A stretch of DNA of 64,000 nt, from the NCBI GenBank assembly GCA_038528965.1, contig JBCBEC010000004.1:186001-250000 (forward strand). Direction: 5' to 3'. This DNA comes from Lewinella sp038528965. Its GTDB lineage: Bacteria > Bacteroidota > Bacteroidia > Chitinophagales > Saprospiraceae. This document shows, in pieces, positions 42,210-50,456 of this stretch (position 1 is its first letter; each line of letters opens with the position of its first letter). Position numbers and translations under genes: made by a program. The notes below the pieces were generated by a model. It saw only the letters and a list, made by a program, of their open reading frames with translations. It was not told the origin of the DNA and did no database searches.

Positions 42210-43709
42210 ATGAGTAAAGCCAAGAAAGCCAGCCCTGTAGCTCAGCCATCGTCCCGCTACCGATTTTTCTGTTGGGCAGTGGCATTCCTGTCCCTGTCTC
42301 AGCTGGTGGTAGGCTTGGATTACATCACGCTCTGGGCCGGAGCAGAGAGCCAGCTCGTATGGGACAGTCAAACGACCAGTCCGGCCTTTTCACCCTTATT
42401 AGGCATTTTGGGAAGTATCCCAATTGACTCCGAGTTTTGGTTAGTAGCCTACCGTCTACCCAGTTTCTTTTTTGCTTTACTGGGTATTGCGTTCTTCTAC
42501 GTCTGGGGAGCAGCCCTGTTTGGCAAGCAAGCAGTACAGGTGACCCTCTTGGCAGCTGCGGCTACTTTCCTCTTGCCTTTACTAGCTAAAAGTGGCGCCC
42601 TAGACAGTTGGCGTTTCGGCTTGGAAATTGCCACCTGGATCGCTTTAATGCGCTTTATGAAAACGCCTAATCGCTCCTGGCTGATATGGGTGGCGGCTCT
42701 GGGAAGCTTGGCGGCTCTGATCGGGCAATGGGCCACCGTAGTGATGTTTTTGATCTGGCAAGTAAGCTATTACCGTTTGGTAAATCCACAAAATGAAACA
42801 CTCAAAAAGGAGCTAGCCAAGCCCTTCGTTATCATCTTCCTGGTATTCGGCCTTTCATTAATCGCTGGCTTAATTGCCGGGGGGAGTACCTCACACCGTC
42901 CCTACCTTTACTTTGACTTCTTGCAACTGGGGCACCTCAAGTTCTTCTTCTACGGCTTACTCGGCTTAAGTCCTTTTATCGGCTTTACACTGGCGGGGCT
43001 TAGAGACTTATTTTATAAACTCAAGCGGGGGGAAGAATTGGCAGTTCTGATTGCCGTGGGTTTGTTTGGCAGCTTAATTACCCTTTCGTTGGTCTTCCCT
43101 TTCCTCCTCATTTTCCTTACGGCTAAACAACTAGATCTGTACTTCCGCGCCGAAAACTACCCCTGGCAGAACTGGGTCAAAACAACGCAAGTGCTGCATT
43201 TGATCGTTGTGTTTATCGTCGTAGTGCTGGCGCTACTGGGTGGTTTCTTCCAATTTCAGACCGATGGATTCCGTGCTCTTCTCGGTTGTAGCTTTGCCTA
43301 CTGGATGTTTAGTTTTGTGGGCGTCATTGGTTTATACGGCTTCCGCCGGGACTATGTATTGGGTGGCATGACCTTAGCCGGCCTCCTAGCCCTACTATTC
43401 TTTTGGATCCAAGTCTATCCTTTCTTTCATATACAACGCAACTGGCCCGAGCGCACGGCTACTGAAATTCAAAAGCTAGCGCAAACACCTGAAGTTGTGT
43501 ACATCTCAGCGGAAGAGACCCTAAGTCTTCCTGCTGCGCCTTATCTTTTGCGAAATGGTATCGCTGCGCAAGTGCTAGACTCCATCCCTGCTGAGACGTT
43601 TCATCTTCGCCTCATGGAACCTGCTGACAGTTTACTGCAGCCGGCTATTAAAGTTGCTGGTTGGAGCTGGTTGCCGCCGGGGGAAGTTTGGATTGGGGAG
43701 GAGAAATAG
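42210..43709 (+). CDS. Polytopic membrane protein, ArnT/PMT-like glycosyltransferase candidate (499 aa)
   Basis: An inner-membrane protein with about 11 or more predicted helices. Helix one (FFCWAVAFLSLSQLVVGL) is followed by an extracytoplasmic loop and the segment FWLVAYRLPSFFFALLGIAFFYVWGAALFG, a layout seen in PMT_2/ArnT-family glycosyltransferases that use lipid-linked sugars. The first loop has acidic residues (WAGAESQLVWDSQ) but I do not see a canonical Asp-Glu pair, so catalytic activity is uncertain. The C-terminal soluble part (VVYISAEETLSLPAAPYLL) is short compared with real ArnT. I chose ATG 42210 (MSKAKKASPVAQPSSRYRF) over ATG 42108; the intervening 34 residues are basic and not conserved-looking. 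Divergent to the ARPP-1 gene. Confidence 0.65.
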   Translation: MSKAKKASPVAQPSSRYRFFCWAVAFLSLSQLVVGLDYITLWAGAESQLVWDSQTTSPAFSPLLGILGSIPIDSEFWLVAYRLPSFFFALLGIAFFYVWGAALFGKQAVQVTLLAAAATFLLPLLAKSGALDSWRFGLEIATWIALMRFMKTPNRSWLIWVAALGSLAALIGQWATVVMFLIWQVSYYRLVNPQNETLKKELAKPFVIIFLVFGLSLIAGLIAGGSTSHRPYLYFDFLQLGHLKFFFYGLLGLSPFIGFTLAGLRDLFYKLKRGEELAVLIAVGLFGSLITLSLVFPFLLIFLTAKQLDLYFRAENYPWQNWVKTTQVLHLIVVFIVVVLALLGGFFQFQTDGFRALLGCSFAYWMFSFVGVIGLYGFRRDYVLGGMTLAGLLALLFFWIQVYPFFHIQRNWPERTATEIQKLAQTPEVVYISAEETLSLPAAPYLLRNGIAAQVLDSIPAETFHLRLMEPADSLLQPAIKVAGWSWLPPGEVWIGEEK

Positions 43710-43842
43710 CTGAATTAGTTGATTTGGTTGTGCCTGGGGCACTGGTTAGTTGATTTAGTTGGGGCTCCTGCGCTCTTATATGTACTTCTATGCCTTATAT
43801 GGTTCACCAAACTTTGGTGTTCTTGGGTGCCTTTGGTGGTTT
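43710..43842. repeat. Degenerate simple repeats and small hairpins in spacer
   Basis: The 149-bp spacer carries copies of TTAGTTGATTT-like words (about 43715-43725 and 43747-43757), a GTGCC/GGCAC hairpin (43730-43742), a perfect CACCAAA-C-TTTGGTG palindrome (43805-43819), and a related TTTGGTGG (about 43832-43839). The same words, in reverse complement, occur in the spacer at 51480-51870. No gene. Confidence 0.55.
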
Positions 43843-43858
43843 ATCAGGGAGTCAAAGG

Positions 43859-44395
43859 TTAAGACATTTCATCGATTGAATTGGGAATCCAGTGCTCTTC
43901 CTTGATATAGTACTGCTCCACCAACCGCCCCGTCCCGACAGCCTGTAAATGATTCTTTTCCAACACGCGGATAGAGCCTGCATTGTCTAGTTTACATTCT
44001 CCGAAGATCAGTTGGAGTTGACGTTCTTGGAAACCAAATTGCAGGATAGCAGCTACGGCTTCGGTGGCCAGGCCTTGCCCCCAGTAGGGCTCAGCAATCC
44101 AATAGGCAATTTGCCCCTGCGTCCCATTAGGCAATGGATGAAGACCAATTTCACCAACTAGCTCTTGTGCGGCTTGGTGGATAACTGCAAAGGAAAAGCC
44201 ACTCTCATTCGCAAACCCTTGCCGCACTTTACTGAGGCGCAAGAAAGCATCTACTTGCCGATAGGGAAAAGGAATATTGAGTACCCGATCAGCAACCTTC
44301 CGATTATTAGCGTAGCGGACCAAATCAGGAAGATCCTTCTCCTCCAATACGCGCAATTGGAGACGACTAGTGTTTAGAATGGGAAAATCAAGCAT
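43859..44395 (-). CDS. GNAT family N-acetyltransferase, RimJ/RimL-like (178 aa)
   Basis: Acetyl-CoA-dependent acyltransferase of the RimJ/RimL/alanine-acetyltransferase subgroup; substrate unknown. The N-terminus LNTSRLQLRVLEEKDLPDLV is characteristic, the acetyl-CoA loop region is AYWIAEPYWGQGLATEAVAAIL with the motif-A glycines, and motif B contains VLEKNHLQAVG. The length is normal. I placed the start at ATG 44395 (MLDFPILNTSRLQL); an in-frame TTG two codons upstream would also be possible. It ends at 43859 and follows the CHU_C protein gene by about 20 bp on the same strand, so co-transcription is plausible but a functional link is not obvious. Confidence 0.88.
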   Translation of the reverse strand: MLDFPILNTSRLQLRVLEEKDLPDLVRYANNRKVADRVLNIPFPYRQVDAFLRLSKVRQGFANESGFSFAVIHQAAQELVGEIGLHPLPNGTQGQIAYWIAEPYWGQGLATEAVAAILQFGFQERQLQLIFGECKLDNAGSIRVLEKNHLQAVGTGRLVEQYYIKEEHWIPNSIDEMS

Positions 44396-44413
44396 AGACA
44401 AAATTAGCTACTA

Positions 44414-46123
44414 CTAACGCCCACCCAAGAGCAGCACGTCACCTTGTACTTGGATGACTTCTCGCGTGCTCAGTTCAACCGTGGCAAACCATACGTACAC
44501 CCCCGCACGTGCTGCCTCTCCGTTGACTCGGCCGTCCCAACCTTCTTGGGCTTGATTCAGTGGAAAATCCCTATTCTCAAAGACCAGCCCACCCCAACGA
44601 TCAAAGATCTGGAAATTAATAACGGAGCGTACACTTCGGCCATCTGATTGGAAGAAGAACTCATCATTGACACCATCCAGGTTGGGTGAAAACGCATTAG
44701 GGATATAGAGATTATAACCAATTTCTTCGGCGATCGTTAATTCAGCAATACCCGTACAGCCGTTCTCATCCGTCACGGTGACGGAATAAACTGCCGGAGT
44801 ATCCACCGTTATCAAACTACCTTCTGCTCCGTTCGACCATTGGTATTGTACAAATTGGTTGAGTACTCTTATGGATACTTCTTCCCCCAGAAAGATAGAA
44901 TCAGGCCCTACAATTCTTGGGAGTGGAAGCGGTACGGAAGTCAACATTACCTCATCTTCTGCCTGACAGCCATTGTCGTCCGTGATAGTTAACATATACG
45001 CACCAGCGGAGTCAACGACAATTTCAGCAGTCTCTTCCCCCGTACTCCACTCATAAGTAGCAAAGCCCGGAGGACCTTCAACCAGAATGCTATCCCCCTG
45101 ACAAATAGCAGGCGGAGCAGTTAGTGCAAGCTCGGGTAGTGGATAAGCAATTACCTCTGCCGTGGCTATCTCCTGGCAGCCTTCATCATCTGTAATGACA
45201 ACCTGGTATACAATTGAGCCAACGAAAGAAGCAGGAATTGTGGCAATAGTACCACTACCGGTCGTATTACTTAAGAAAGCCGTCCCGCCATTGGTACCAG
45301 ACCATTCATAAGTAGCACCACTCGCATTTGGTGCGTTAACGACCAGACTAATCGTTTGCGCCTGACCAGTGCAGAAGTCAAAAAAGTCTTGATTAATTAC
45401 CGTTCCAAAGGGAGGGCAAGTGTAAGTGCAGGTACCATCATCCACACTAGCAGCAGGGTCATAGTTATCAGCTATTGGATCGGTACAACCACAAACAACT
45501 GGATTCGGAAAGATGAACGAAATATCCGCTGCCACACCACTATCCGAACCCGCATGATCCGAAATACATAGTACGGCGGAGATCTCTTCTCCCGGAGCAA
45601 AGGTGTCCCATAAATCAGCAAAGCTATTGATACCCGGGGTTCCTAGATTACAGCCATCGTCGGCTGTGATGCCATAATCACCACCATTGATACTCATACC
45701 ATTTTCCGGATCAGCGGTACCTCCATCGGTGAAGGTATAGGTAGCCGGGTTATTAGAAGTTCCTAAATCACCGCTATCACCACAGGGGCAATCTCCCTCG
45801 CAGCTACCAGCGACGCCGGGGCGTTGGACAATATTGAGATAATTACCATTGGCGAAAATCCAAATGCCAAGGTCCCCTTGCCAGGTGTGGTACAAATCCA
45901 TAGAAATGCCGGATGGTAAACCCGTTTCAGCAGGATCAAAAGTCAGGGTGACACAGTAGGCGTTCTCAATATTGCCATCTACGGGAATACTCACATCCGG
46001 CAAGGCAATGGTCGGATTAGTACACTGCGACCACAATGTAGAATGAGAAATGGACACCAATACGGTCAAAAGAACAGCTACGGACAAGCGATGCCGTAGG
46101 GAACACAGGGAAGCGCAATGCAT
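44414..46123 (-). CDS. Secreted protein with P-like domain and CHU_C (type B T9SS) sorting domain (569 aa)
   Basis: Large exported, probably cell-surface or secreted, protein. Signal peptide at about 1-33 (LSVAVLLTVLVSISHSTLWS). A proprotein-convertase P-like beta-domain at 34-210 (VTLTFDPAETGLPSGISMDL, calcium-type acidic loops with CEGDCPCGDSGDLG). A short CTDPIADNYDPAASVDDGTC repeat that is common in Bacteroidota adhesins. Two or three PKD/Ig-like domains at 235-465 (ATYEWSGTNGG, FATYEWSTGEETAEIVVDSAG, YQWSNGAEGSLITVDTPA). The C-terminal gliding-motility-associated domain starts IPNAFSPNLDGVNDEFFF and ends VQGDVLLLGGR, the type B sorting signal; such cargos are typically exported with a PorP/SprF partner. 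The start is ATG 46123. Confidence 0.9.
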   Translation of the reverse strand: MHCASLCSLRHRLSVAVLLTVLVSISHSTLWSQCTNPTIALPDVSIPVDGNIENAYCVTLTFDPAETGLPSGISMDLYHTWQGDLGIWIFANGNYLNIVQRPGVAGSCEGDCPCGDSGDLGTSNNPATYTFTDGGTADPENGMSINGGDYGITADDGCNLGTPGINSFADLWDTFAPGEEISAVLCISDHAGSDSGVAADISFIFPNPVVCGCTDPIADNYDPAASVDDGTCTYTCPPFGTVINQDFFDFCTGQAQTISLVVNAPNASGATYEWSGTNGGTAFLSNTTGSGTIATIPASFVGSIVYQVVITDDEGCQEIATAEVIAYPLPELALTAPPAICQGDSILVEGPPGFATYEWSTGEETAEIVVDSAGAYMLTITDDNGCQAEDEVMLTSVPLPLPRIVGPDSIFLGEEVSIRVLNQFVQYQWSNGAEGSLITVDTPAVYSVTVTDENGCTGIAELTIAEEIGYNLYIPNAFSPNLDGVNDEFFFQSDGRSVRSVINFQIFDRWGGLVFENRDFPLNQAQEGWDGRVNGEAARAGVYVWFATVELSTREVIQVQGDVLLLGGR

Positions 46124-46230
46124 GAGGTTAGGGGTTATTTAACGTAAACGGGTTAATAGGGTAAACACAGCGTCAAAAGGTATTACAGTGAAGGCACTTA
46201 GCTAAAGCCCTCCACTGCAACATTGTTCAA

Positions 46231-47175
46231 TTATTCGTACGAGAAATCAGCCAGGTTGACCACAAAACCGCGAATCTTATACCGACTCGCCAAATCTTGT
46301 TGGTAACGCTGCGCGGATTTTAAATCTTCAAATGGGCCCAGAACGACCTTGTAGCGGTTTGCTCCACTTTCGCCTGGCTCAATACTCACCAGTACATTTT
46401 CAAACCACTTCTCTTGTAGTTCGGCAACTTGCTTGAGTACGTTCTCGTAGTTGCTCAAAGATGCTACCTGCACACCAAAACCAGCCTGCTGATCAGGCTT
46501 TTCCAAAGTAATGCGGTATAAACCATAGGGTGAGAAATCATCACCTACCGGAGAAAAACGAGTCTTGGCAGGTGCTACAGTAGATGTGGTAGTACGAGCT
46601 TCCTCGCGGCGTTCTGTACGCTCTTCCCGCGCTGGTTCTGGAGTAGTCTCCGCAGGACGGCGTGCGGTCATCTCCTCTTCAGGCTCACTGGCAGGAGCAG
46701 TTTCTTCGCGTGCGGGAGCAGTAATCCTGTTGGTACTTGGTTGATCCATAGCCTCTGGAACACGCTCTGGCTCGGCAGCAGCGCGCACCACTTCTGGTTC
46801 CGGCGCAGCACTAGATCCTCCGCTCAATCGCTCCACCTTTACCTCCACCGGCTTCATATCAATTATATCCAAAACTTCTGCCGCACGGCGAGATAGATCT
46901 ACTACACGCCCCTTTATGAAAGGTCCCTTGTCGATGACCTTTACATTAACTGAACGTCGAGTATCCAAGCGGGTCACGCGAAGCATGGTCCCGTAAGGAT
47001 AACGCTTGTGGGCACAAGTCAACTGGTCTTTGTCATAGGTATCTCCGTAGGCGGTAGAACGCCCCTGGAAACCGTCTGAATAATAAGAGGCCAGACCGTA
47101 CTCTTCATCTTGTGCTTGTAAGGTCAGACTTACAAGACTCAAACAAATAATAAGGCTAAAGGAAATGTATTTCAT
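46231..47175 (-). CDS. rlpA: RlpA-like septal ring lytic transglycosylase with SPOR domain (314 aa)
   Basis: Secreted cell-wall protein. RlpA proteins cleave or remodel denuded peptidoglycan glycan strands. Signal peptide MKYISFSLIICLSLVSLTLQAQ, a double-psi beta-barrel RlpA domain at about 26-110 (GLASYYSDGFQGRSTAYG, LTCAHKRYPYGTMLRVTRL, VIDKGPFIKGRVVDLSRRAA), then a long Pro/Glu/Thr/Ala-rich linker, and a C-terminal SPOR domain at about 235-314 (GFGVQVASLSNYENVLKQVAEL). I chose ATG 47175 on signal-peptide grounds; the frame is open 78 bp further upstream. The Asp in VIDKGPF matches the conserved catalytic-site Asp of RlpA. It is divergent to mnmA, with a structured spacer between. Confidence 0.9.
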   Translation of the reverse strand: MKYISFSLIICLSLVSLTLQAQDEEYGLASYYSDGFQGRSTAYGDTYDKDQLTCAHKRYPYGTMLRVTRLDTRRSVNVKVIDKGPFIKGRVVDLSRRAAEVLDIIDMKPVEVKVERLSGGSSAAPEPEVVRAAAEPERVPEAMDQPSTNRITAPAREETAPASEPEEEMTARRPAETTPEPAREERTERREEARTTTSTVAPAKTRFSPVGDDFSPYGLYRITLEKPDQQAGFGVQVASLSNYENVLKQVAELQEKWFENVLVSIEPGESGANRYKVVLGPFEDLKSAQRYQQDLASRYKIRGFVVNLADFSYE

Positions 47176-47300
47176 ATGTGATTCGTATGGTATAAGGTTC
47201 TCCGTAATATCGGTCTTTTTTCGATACCGGGCTTGCATATGCTTGTAACGCACGACAGTAGCGAACTATTTCGAAGCCTAATTTGTATTTTTGTGGCGTA

Positions 47301-47404
47301 TATACTGACGCAAAGGGATTTGGGCGACGCCCTAACCACTTCGGTCAGCATATACTGTACTTGAAGAAGGTTTGGGATCTCCAAACTTCTTCAACGTCAG
47401 TATA
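47301..47404 (+). other. Structured leader or palindromic element upstream of mnmA
   Basis: TATACTGACG (47301-47310) and CGTCAGTATA (47395-47404) are perfect inverted repeats bounding 104 bp. Inside, TATACTG (47351-47357) can pair with the same CAGTATA (47398-47404), closing a long hairpin whose upper stem is TTGAAGAAGGTTTGG (47361-47375) / CCAAACTTCTTCAA (47381-47394), with a one-base bulge and a five-base loop. GGTCAGCATATA (47343-47354) can also pair with the 5' arm. The two alternative pairings look like a switching RNA leader; a MITE-like element is the other option. It ends 24 nt before the mnmA ATG. Confidence 0.55.
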
Positions 47405-47428
47405 AATCTAAGTACATCAAAGAGTAGC

Positions 47429-48538
47429 ATGAGTAAACACGGAAAAGTGTTGGTAGCCATGAGTGGCGGGATCGATTCGACGGTGACGGCTATGCTCCTA
47501 CACGAAGAAGGTTATGAGGTGGTGGGCATCACCATGAAGACCTGGGACTACGCCAATAGCGGCGGTTCCAAAAAGGAAACGGGTTGCTGTAGTTTGGACA
47601 GCATCAACGATGCCCGTGAGGTAGCCGTAATGATGGGCTTCCACCATTTCATCGTTGATATTCGCGAAGAATTTGGTGATTACGTGATCGACAACTTCGT
47701 AGATGAATACCTGGCCGGGCGCACGCCTAATCCATGCGTGCTGTGCAATACCCACATCAAGTGGAATTCACTATTGAAACGAGCCGATGCCCTCGATTGC
47801 GAATTTATCGCCACTGGGCATTACGCTAAGATCATGCAAGAAAAAGACCGCTACTTCATCCGCAAGAGTGTGGATTTGAAGAAGGATCAGTCTTATGTAC
47901 TCTGGGGATTGAGCCAAGCGTGTATGGCACGAAGTCAGTTCCCGCTGGGCGGCATGACCAAGCCAGAAGTTCGCCAGCTGGCGGCTGATTTTGGCTACGA
48001 GGAATTGAGTAAAAAAGCAGAGAGTTTCGAAATCTGCTTTGTCCCTGATAATGACTATCGTGGTTTCCTCAAGCGGAGAGTTCCGGACCTGGAAGGTAAG
48101 GTGGCCGGTGGTGATTTTATTAACACGGCCGGTGAAGTCATTGGGAAGCATCAAGGCTATCCATTCTACACCATTGGCCAGCGCAAGGGCTTAGGTATGG
48201 CTTTTGGCCAGCCGATGTTCGTTACCGAAATTCGTCCTACCACCAATACGGTAGTGCTAGGTACATCCGATGAGTTAGTACGAAATGGTATGACTGTCGG
48301 TCAATTGAACAATCAGAAATACGCCACCATCACCCCTGATCTGGAGTTGGTAACCAAAATTCGCTACAAGGATAAGGGTGCCTTCAGTACGGTTGTACAA
48401 GAAGGTGACAAGGCCCAGGTCAACTTCCTGGCCAACGTCAAAGGAGTGGCACCAGGGCAATCCGCCGTATTCTACGAAGGAGAAGATGTAGTGGGTGGCG
48501 GTATCATTTACGGAGGCCATCTTTTCGGCGCCAATTAA
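47429..48538 (+). CDS. mnmA: tRNA-specific 2-thiouridylase MnmA (369 aa)
   Basis: Introduces sulfur at C2 of the wobble uridine (s2U34) of tRNA Lys, Glu and Gln; cytoplasmic, ATP-using PP-loop enzyme. The ATP-binding PP-loop SGGIDS is at residues 12-17. The two catalytic cysteines are Cys103 (NPCVLCN) and Cys203 (FEICFVPD). GHYAK and KKDQSYVLWG, DNDYRGFL, and the TIGQRKGLG motif are all present. The start ATG 47429 gives MSKHGKVLVAMSGG; the frame is open 57 bp upstream but the extra residues are not MnmA-like and would overlap the leader hairpin. Twelve bp separate it from the following lipoprotein gene, so an mnmA-lipoprotein-rimM operon is likely: two translation-related genes around a lipoprotein. 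Confidence 0.95.
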   Translation: MSKHGKVLVAMSGGIDSTVTAMLLHEEGYEVVGITMKTWDYANSGGSKKETGCCSLDSINDAREVAVMMGFHHFIVDIREEFGDYVIDNFVDEYLAGRTPNPCVLCNTHIKWNSLLKRADALDCEFIATGHYAKIMQEKDRYFIRKSVDLKKDQSYVLWGLSQACMARSQFPLGGMTKPEVRQLAADFGYEELSKKAESFEICFVPDNDYRGFLKRRVPDLEGKVAGGDFINTAGEVIGKHQGYPFYTIGQRKGLGMAFGQPMFVTEIRPTTNTVVLGTSDELVRNGMTVGQLNNQKYATITPDLELVTKIRYKDKGAFSTVVQEGDKAQVNFLANVKGVAPGQSAVFYEGEDVVGGGIIYGGHLFGAN

Positions 48539-48550
48539 CAATCGAATATC

Positions 48551-49327
48551 ATGACCCGCTCGCGCTCAACCTATCTTTTGGGACTGACATTGAGTTTCGT
48601 ACTGCTCTTTGCACTAGCGTGCGATGAGGAAACAGCAGAACCGCGTCAGGACAAAGGCTTTGACTATTTCCCCATTACAATTGGGCAGGAGTGGAACTAC
48701 GAGATGGACAGCATTGTACTGCGACCACAAGTGGGTGGCGTACTATATGATTCTGTTCTATTGGACGTTCGCGAGACCATCGTGGATACCGTTCGTGACC
48801 TGCAAGAGCAGTTGTGGTTCAGGGGGGAACGCTACGATCGACGTGTAGACAGCACGGAATGGCGTTTCCGGCAGACCTTTCTGCTACGAACAGATGATGG
48901 GCGTGCACTACGCCGGGAGGATAATCTGGAGTTTGTCAAGATGGTTTTCCCGCTGCGTGATGACCAAAACTGGGACGGCCACGCCAGCTTTAACCAGTAC
49001 CGCGAAATTGAGGTCGGTGGACAACCGATCCAAATCTTTGCCGATTGGAACTATCGCTATCGCCAAACGGAGGGCAGTGCCGCCTTTGACAATCTAGTCT
49101 TTGATGACATTGCACTAGTAGAAGGGGCCGACTACGAAAACCTCTTGAATCGAAGACTATCGCTTGAGGCCTACGCGCGCGGTGTTGGTTTGGTATACCG
49201 AGAATTGGAAGTATTTGAAACCCAGTGCCAAGTATGCTGCAGTGGTGACACCGGTACCTGCCTCGACTTACCCTGGACCGAAAAGGCCGAAGGTGGATTC
49301 ATTATCAAACAGCGTTTGGTACAATGA
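48551..49327 (+). CDS. Putative lipoprotein of unknown function (258 aa)
   Basis: Lipoprotein signal MTRSRSTYLLGLTLSFVLLFALAC with lipobox LALAC (Cys24), followed by an acidic tail DEETAEPRQDKG that fits surface export in Bacteroidota. Beta-rich body with repeated WNY/WFRG-type strands (FPITIGQEWNYEMDSIVL, VFPLRDDQNWDGHASFN) and an unusual cysteine cluster CQVCCSGDTGTC near the C-terminus. No known domain recognised; the DYFPI-QEWNYE beginning recurs in many Bacteroidota lipoproteins of unknown role. It starts 12 bp after mnmA, and its stop codon overlaps the rimM start (ATGA), so it is translationally coupled to rimM. Confidence 0.82.
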   Translation: MTRSRSTYLLGLTLSFVLLFALACDEETAEPRQDKGFDYFPITIGQEWNYEMDSIVLRPQVGGVLYDSVLLDVRETIVDTVRDLQEQLWFRGERYDRRVDSTEWRFRQTFLLRTDDGRALRREDNLEFVKMVFPLRDDQNWDGHASFNQYREIEVGGQPIQIFADWNYRYRQTEGSAAFDNLVFDDIALVEGADYENLLNRRLSLEAYARGVGLVYRELEVFETQCQVCCSGDTGTCLDLPWTEKAEGGFIIKQRLVQ

Positions 49328-49839
49328 GAAAAGGCCTGGTAAAAGTAGGACGCCTGGGTAAAACACACGGTCTGCAAGGTGAGCTGAAGGTGAGTCTGGA
49401 AGATCAATATTTTGACGAAGTCGTTGAGCTCGATAGTCTGTTGGTAAATATTGGTGGACAACCTATCCCCTACTTTGTGGAAGCTTGGCGCAGCGGAGGT
49501 AATTTGGTCAAACTAGAGGAAGTGGATAGTAAAGAATCCGCAGCCTTACTGCAGCAAAAAGACCTCATGGTAGCGGAAAACCAGGTCTCAGCAGTTTCTG
49601 AGGCACCAGAAGGAATAACCCCTTTCGATAGCTACATCAACTGGACCATTGAGGATGCGACCATCGGGCTTATCGGCACCATCAATAGTATTGTAGACCT
49701 CCCCCAACACTACTTGGCAGAGGTAGCACACGCAGGCAAGGTGGTGATGATCCCACTACACGAAGACCTGATCTCCACGGTGGACGACAAACAGCAAAAG
49801 ATACTAATGGAATTGCCAGAAGGCTTACTGGATCTCTAA
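49324..49839 (+). CDS. rimM: Ribosome maturation factor RimM (171 aa)
   Basis: Assists assembly of the 30S head by binding S19; cytoplasmic. N-terminal RimM barrel at about 1-85: VKVGRLGKTHGLQGELKV, VKLEEVDSKESAALL. C-terminal PRC-barrel at about 95-171: FDSYINWTIEDATIGLIGTI, MIPLHEDLISTVDDKQQKIL, PEGLLDL, all typical. The length is normal. It starts with an ATGA overlap on the preceding lipoprotein gene rather than behind rpsP, its usual neighbour in other bacteria. It converges with the 127-residue membrane protein gene with only five bases between stop codons. Confidence 0.95.
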   Translation: MRKGLVKVGRLGKTHGLQGELKVSLEDQYFDEVVELDSLLVNIGGQPIPYFVEAWRSGGNLVKLEEVDSKESAALLQQKDLMVAENQVSAVSEAPEGITPFDSYINWTIEDATIGLIGTINSIVDLPQHYLAEVAHAGKVVMIPLHEDLISTVDDKQQKILMELPEGLLDL

Positions 49840-49844
49840 GGCAC

Positions 49845-50228
49845 TTACACGCCAGTCCGCCCCAACTTCATCATGAAGTACGTCTCAAAGGCGGTAAAAA
49901 TGAAATAGACGGCAAAGAAGGGAATGACAAAGAAGCGATCAGCGGGTTCTGCCAGTTTTATATAGGCAAAAACGATCATGATGGCTAGCATCATTTTACC
50001 AGCGGTAAACCCCAATACTGTGCTAGTGAACGTATTCTTGTTATCGCTCTGAGCGGAGCTTCGCCCAGTAAAGAACATGAGCATAGAGATAAGTACAAAC
50101 CCACCTAAACTCACCCAACCCAAGATTTGATAGGGTGCCAAGGACGGTACTTGAAAGAGCCCCCAGAGGGCCGCTGCGGTGAGTAGGGTCACTGCTCCTA
50201 ATTGCAGAAAAAATGTTTGATTCGTCAT
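49845..50228 (-). CDS. Small four-helix membrane protein near AtpZ (127 aa)
   Basis: Four predicted membrane helices: FFLQLGAVTLLTAAALWGLF, ILGWVSLGGFVLISMLMFF, VLGFTAGKMMLAIMIVFAYI and FFVIPFFAVYFIFTAFETYF. The location directly after an AtpZ/AtpI-type gene and the lysine inside helix three (TAGKMML) recall the small AtpI-like proteins found before atpB in Bacteroidota ATP synthase clusters, where AtpI-type proteins help c-ring assembly or magnesium uptake. That is inference from position; I could not see a defining motif. Here no atp structural genes follow: the next gene is convergent rimM. Confidence 0.7.
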   Translation of the reverse strand: MTNQTFFLQLGAVTLLTAAALWGLFQVPSLAPYQILGWVSLGGFVLISMLMFFTGRSSAQSDNKNTFTSTVLGFTAGKMMLAIMIVFAYIKLAEPADRFFVIPFFAVYFIFTAFETYFMMKLGRTGV

Positions 50229-50234
50229 TGCTGG

Positions 50235-50456
50235 CTAAAGCAGATCTTTTAGCGAAGTGTATAAAGCTGCAAAAATGGAAAACAGCGCCAGAGCGACTGT
50301 CAGGTAAGGAGCAGTTTGAAAATATTCATCTAACCACTTACCTACGTATACCCCGAGCAGAATAATGACGCCCATTTGGATCGCCATGCCAGAGTACTTC
50401 ATATAATTCGGTACACTCTGCCGCTGTTTATTATTTTGATCATTTGGCTTGCTCAC
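50235..50456 (-). CDS. AtpZ/AtpI family protein (73 aa)
   Basis: Small inner-membrane protein with two helices (MAIQMGVIILLGVYVGKWLD and YLTVALALFSIFAALYTSL), the GxxxGxxLD spacing of the AtpZ/AtpI family linked to F-type ATP synthase assembly. I placed the start at GTG 50456 (MSKPNDQNNKQRQSVPNYM), overlapping the end of the bactofilin gene by 17 bases. A start at ATG 50402 (MKYSGMAIQMG) is possible, and the frame is also open up to 50570, but those residues lie over the bactofilin coding region in another frame and look like non-coding shadow. Six bases separate it from the four-helix gene. The stop coordinate is certain. Confidence 0.7.
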   Translation of the reverse strand: MSKPNDQNNKQRQSVPNYMKYSGMAIQMGVIILLGVYVGKWLDEYFQTAPYLTVALALFSIFAALYTSLKDLL

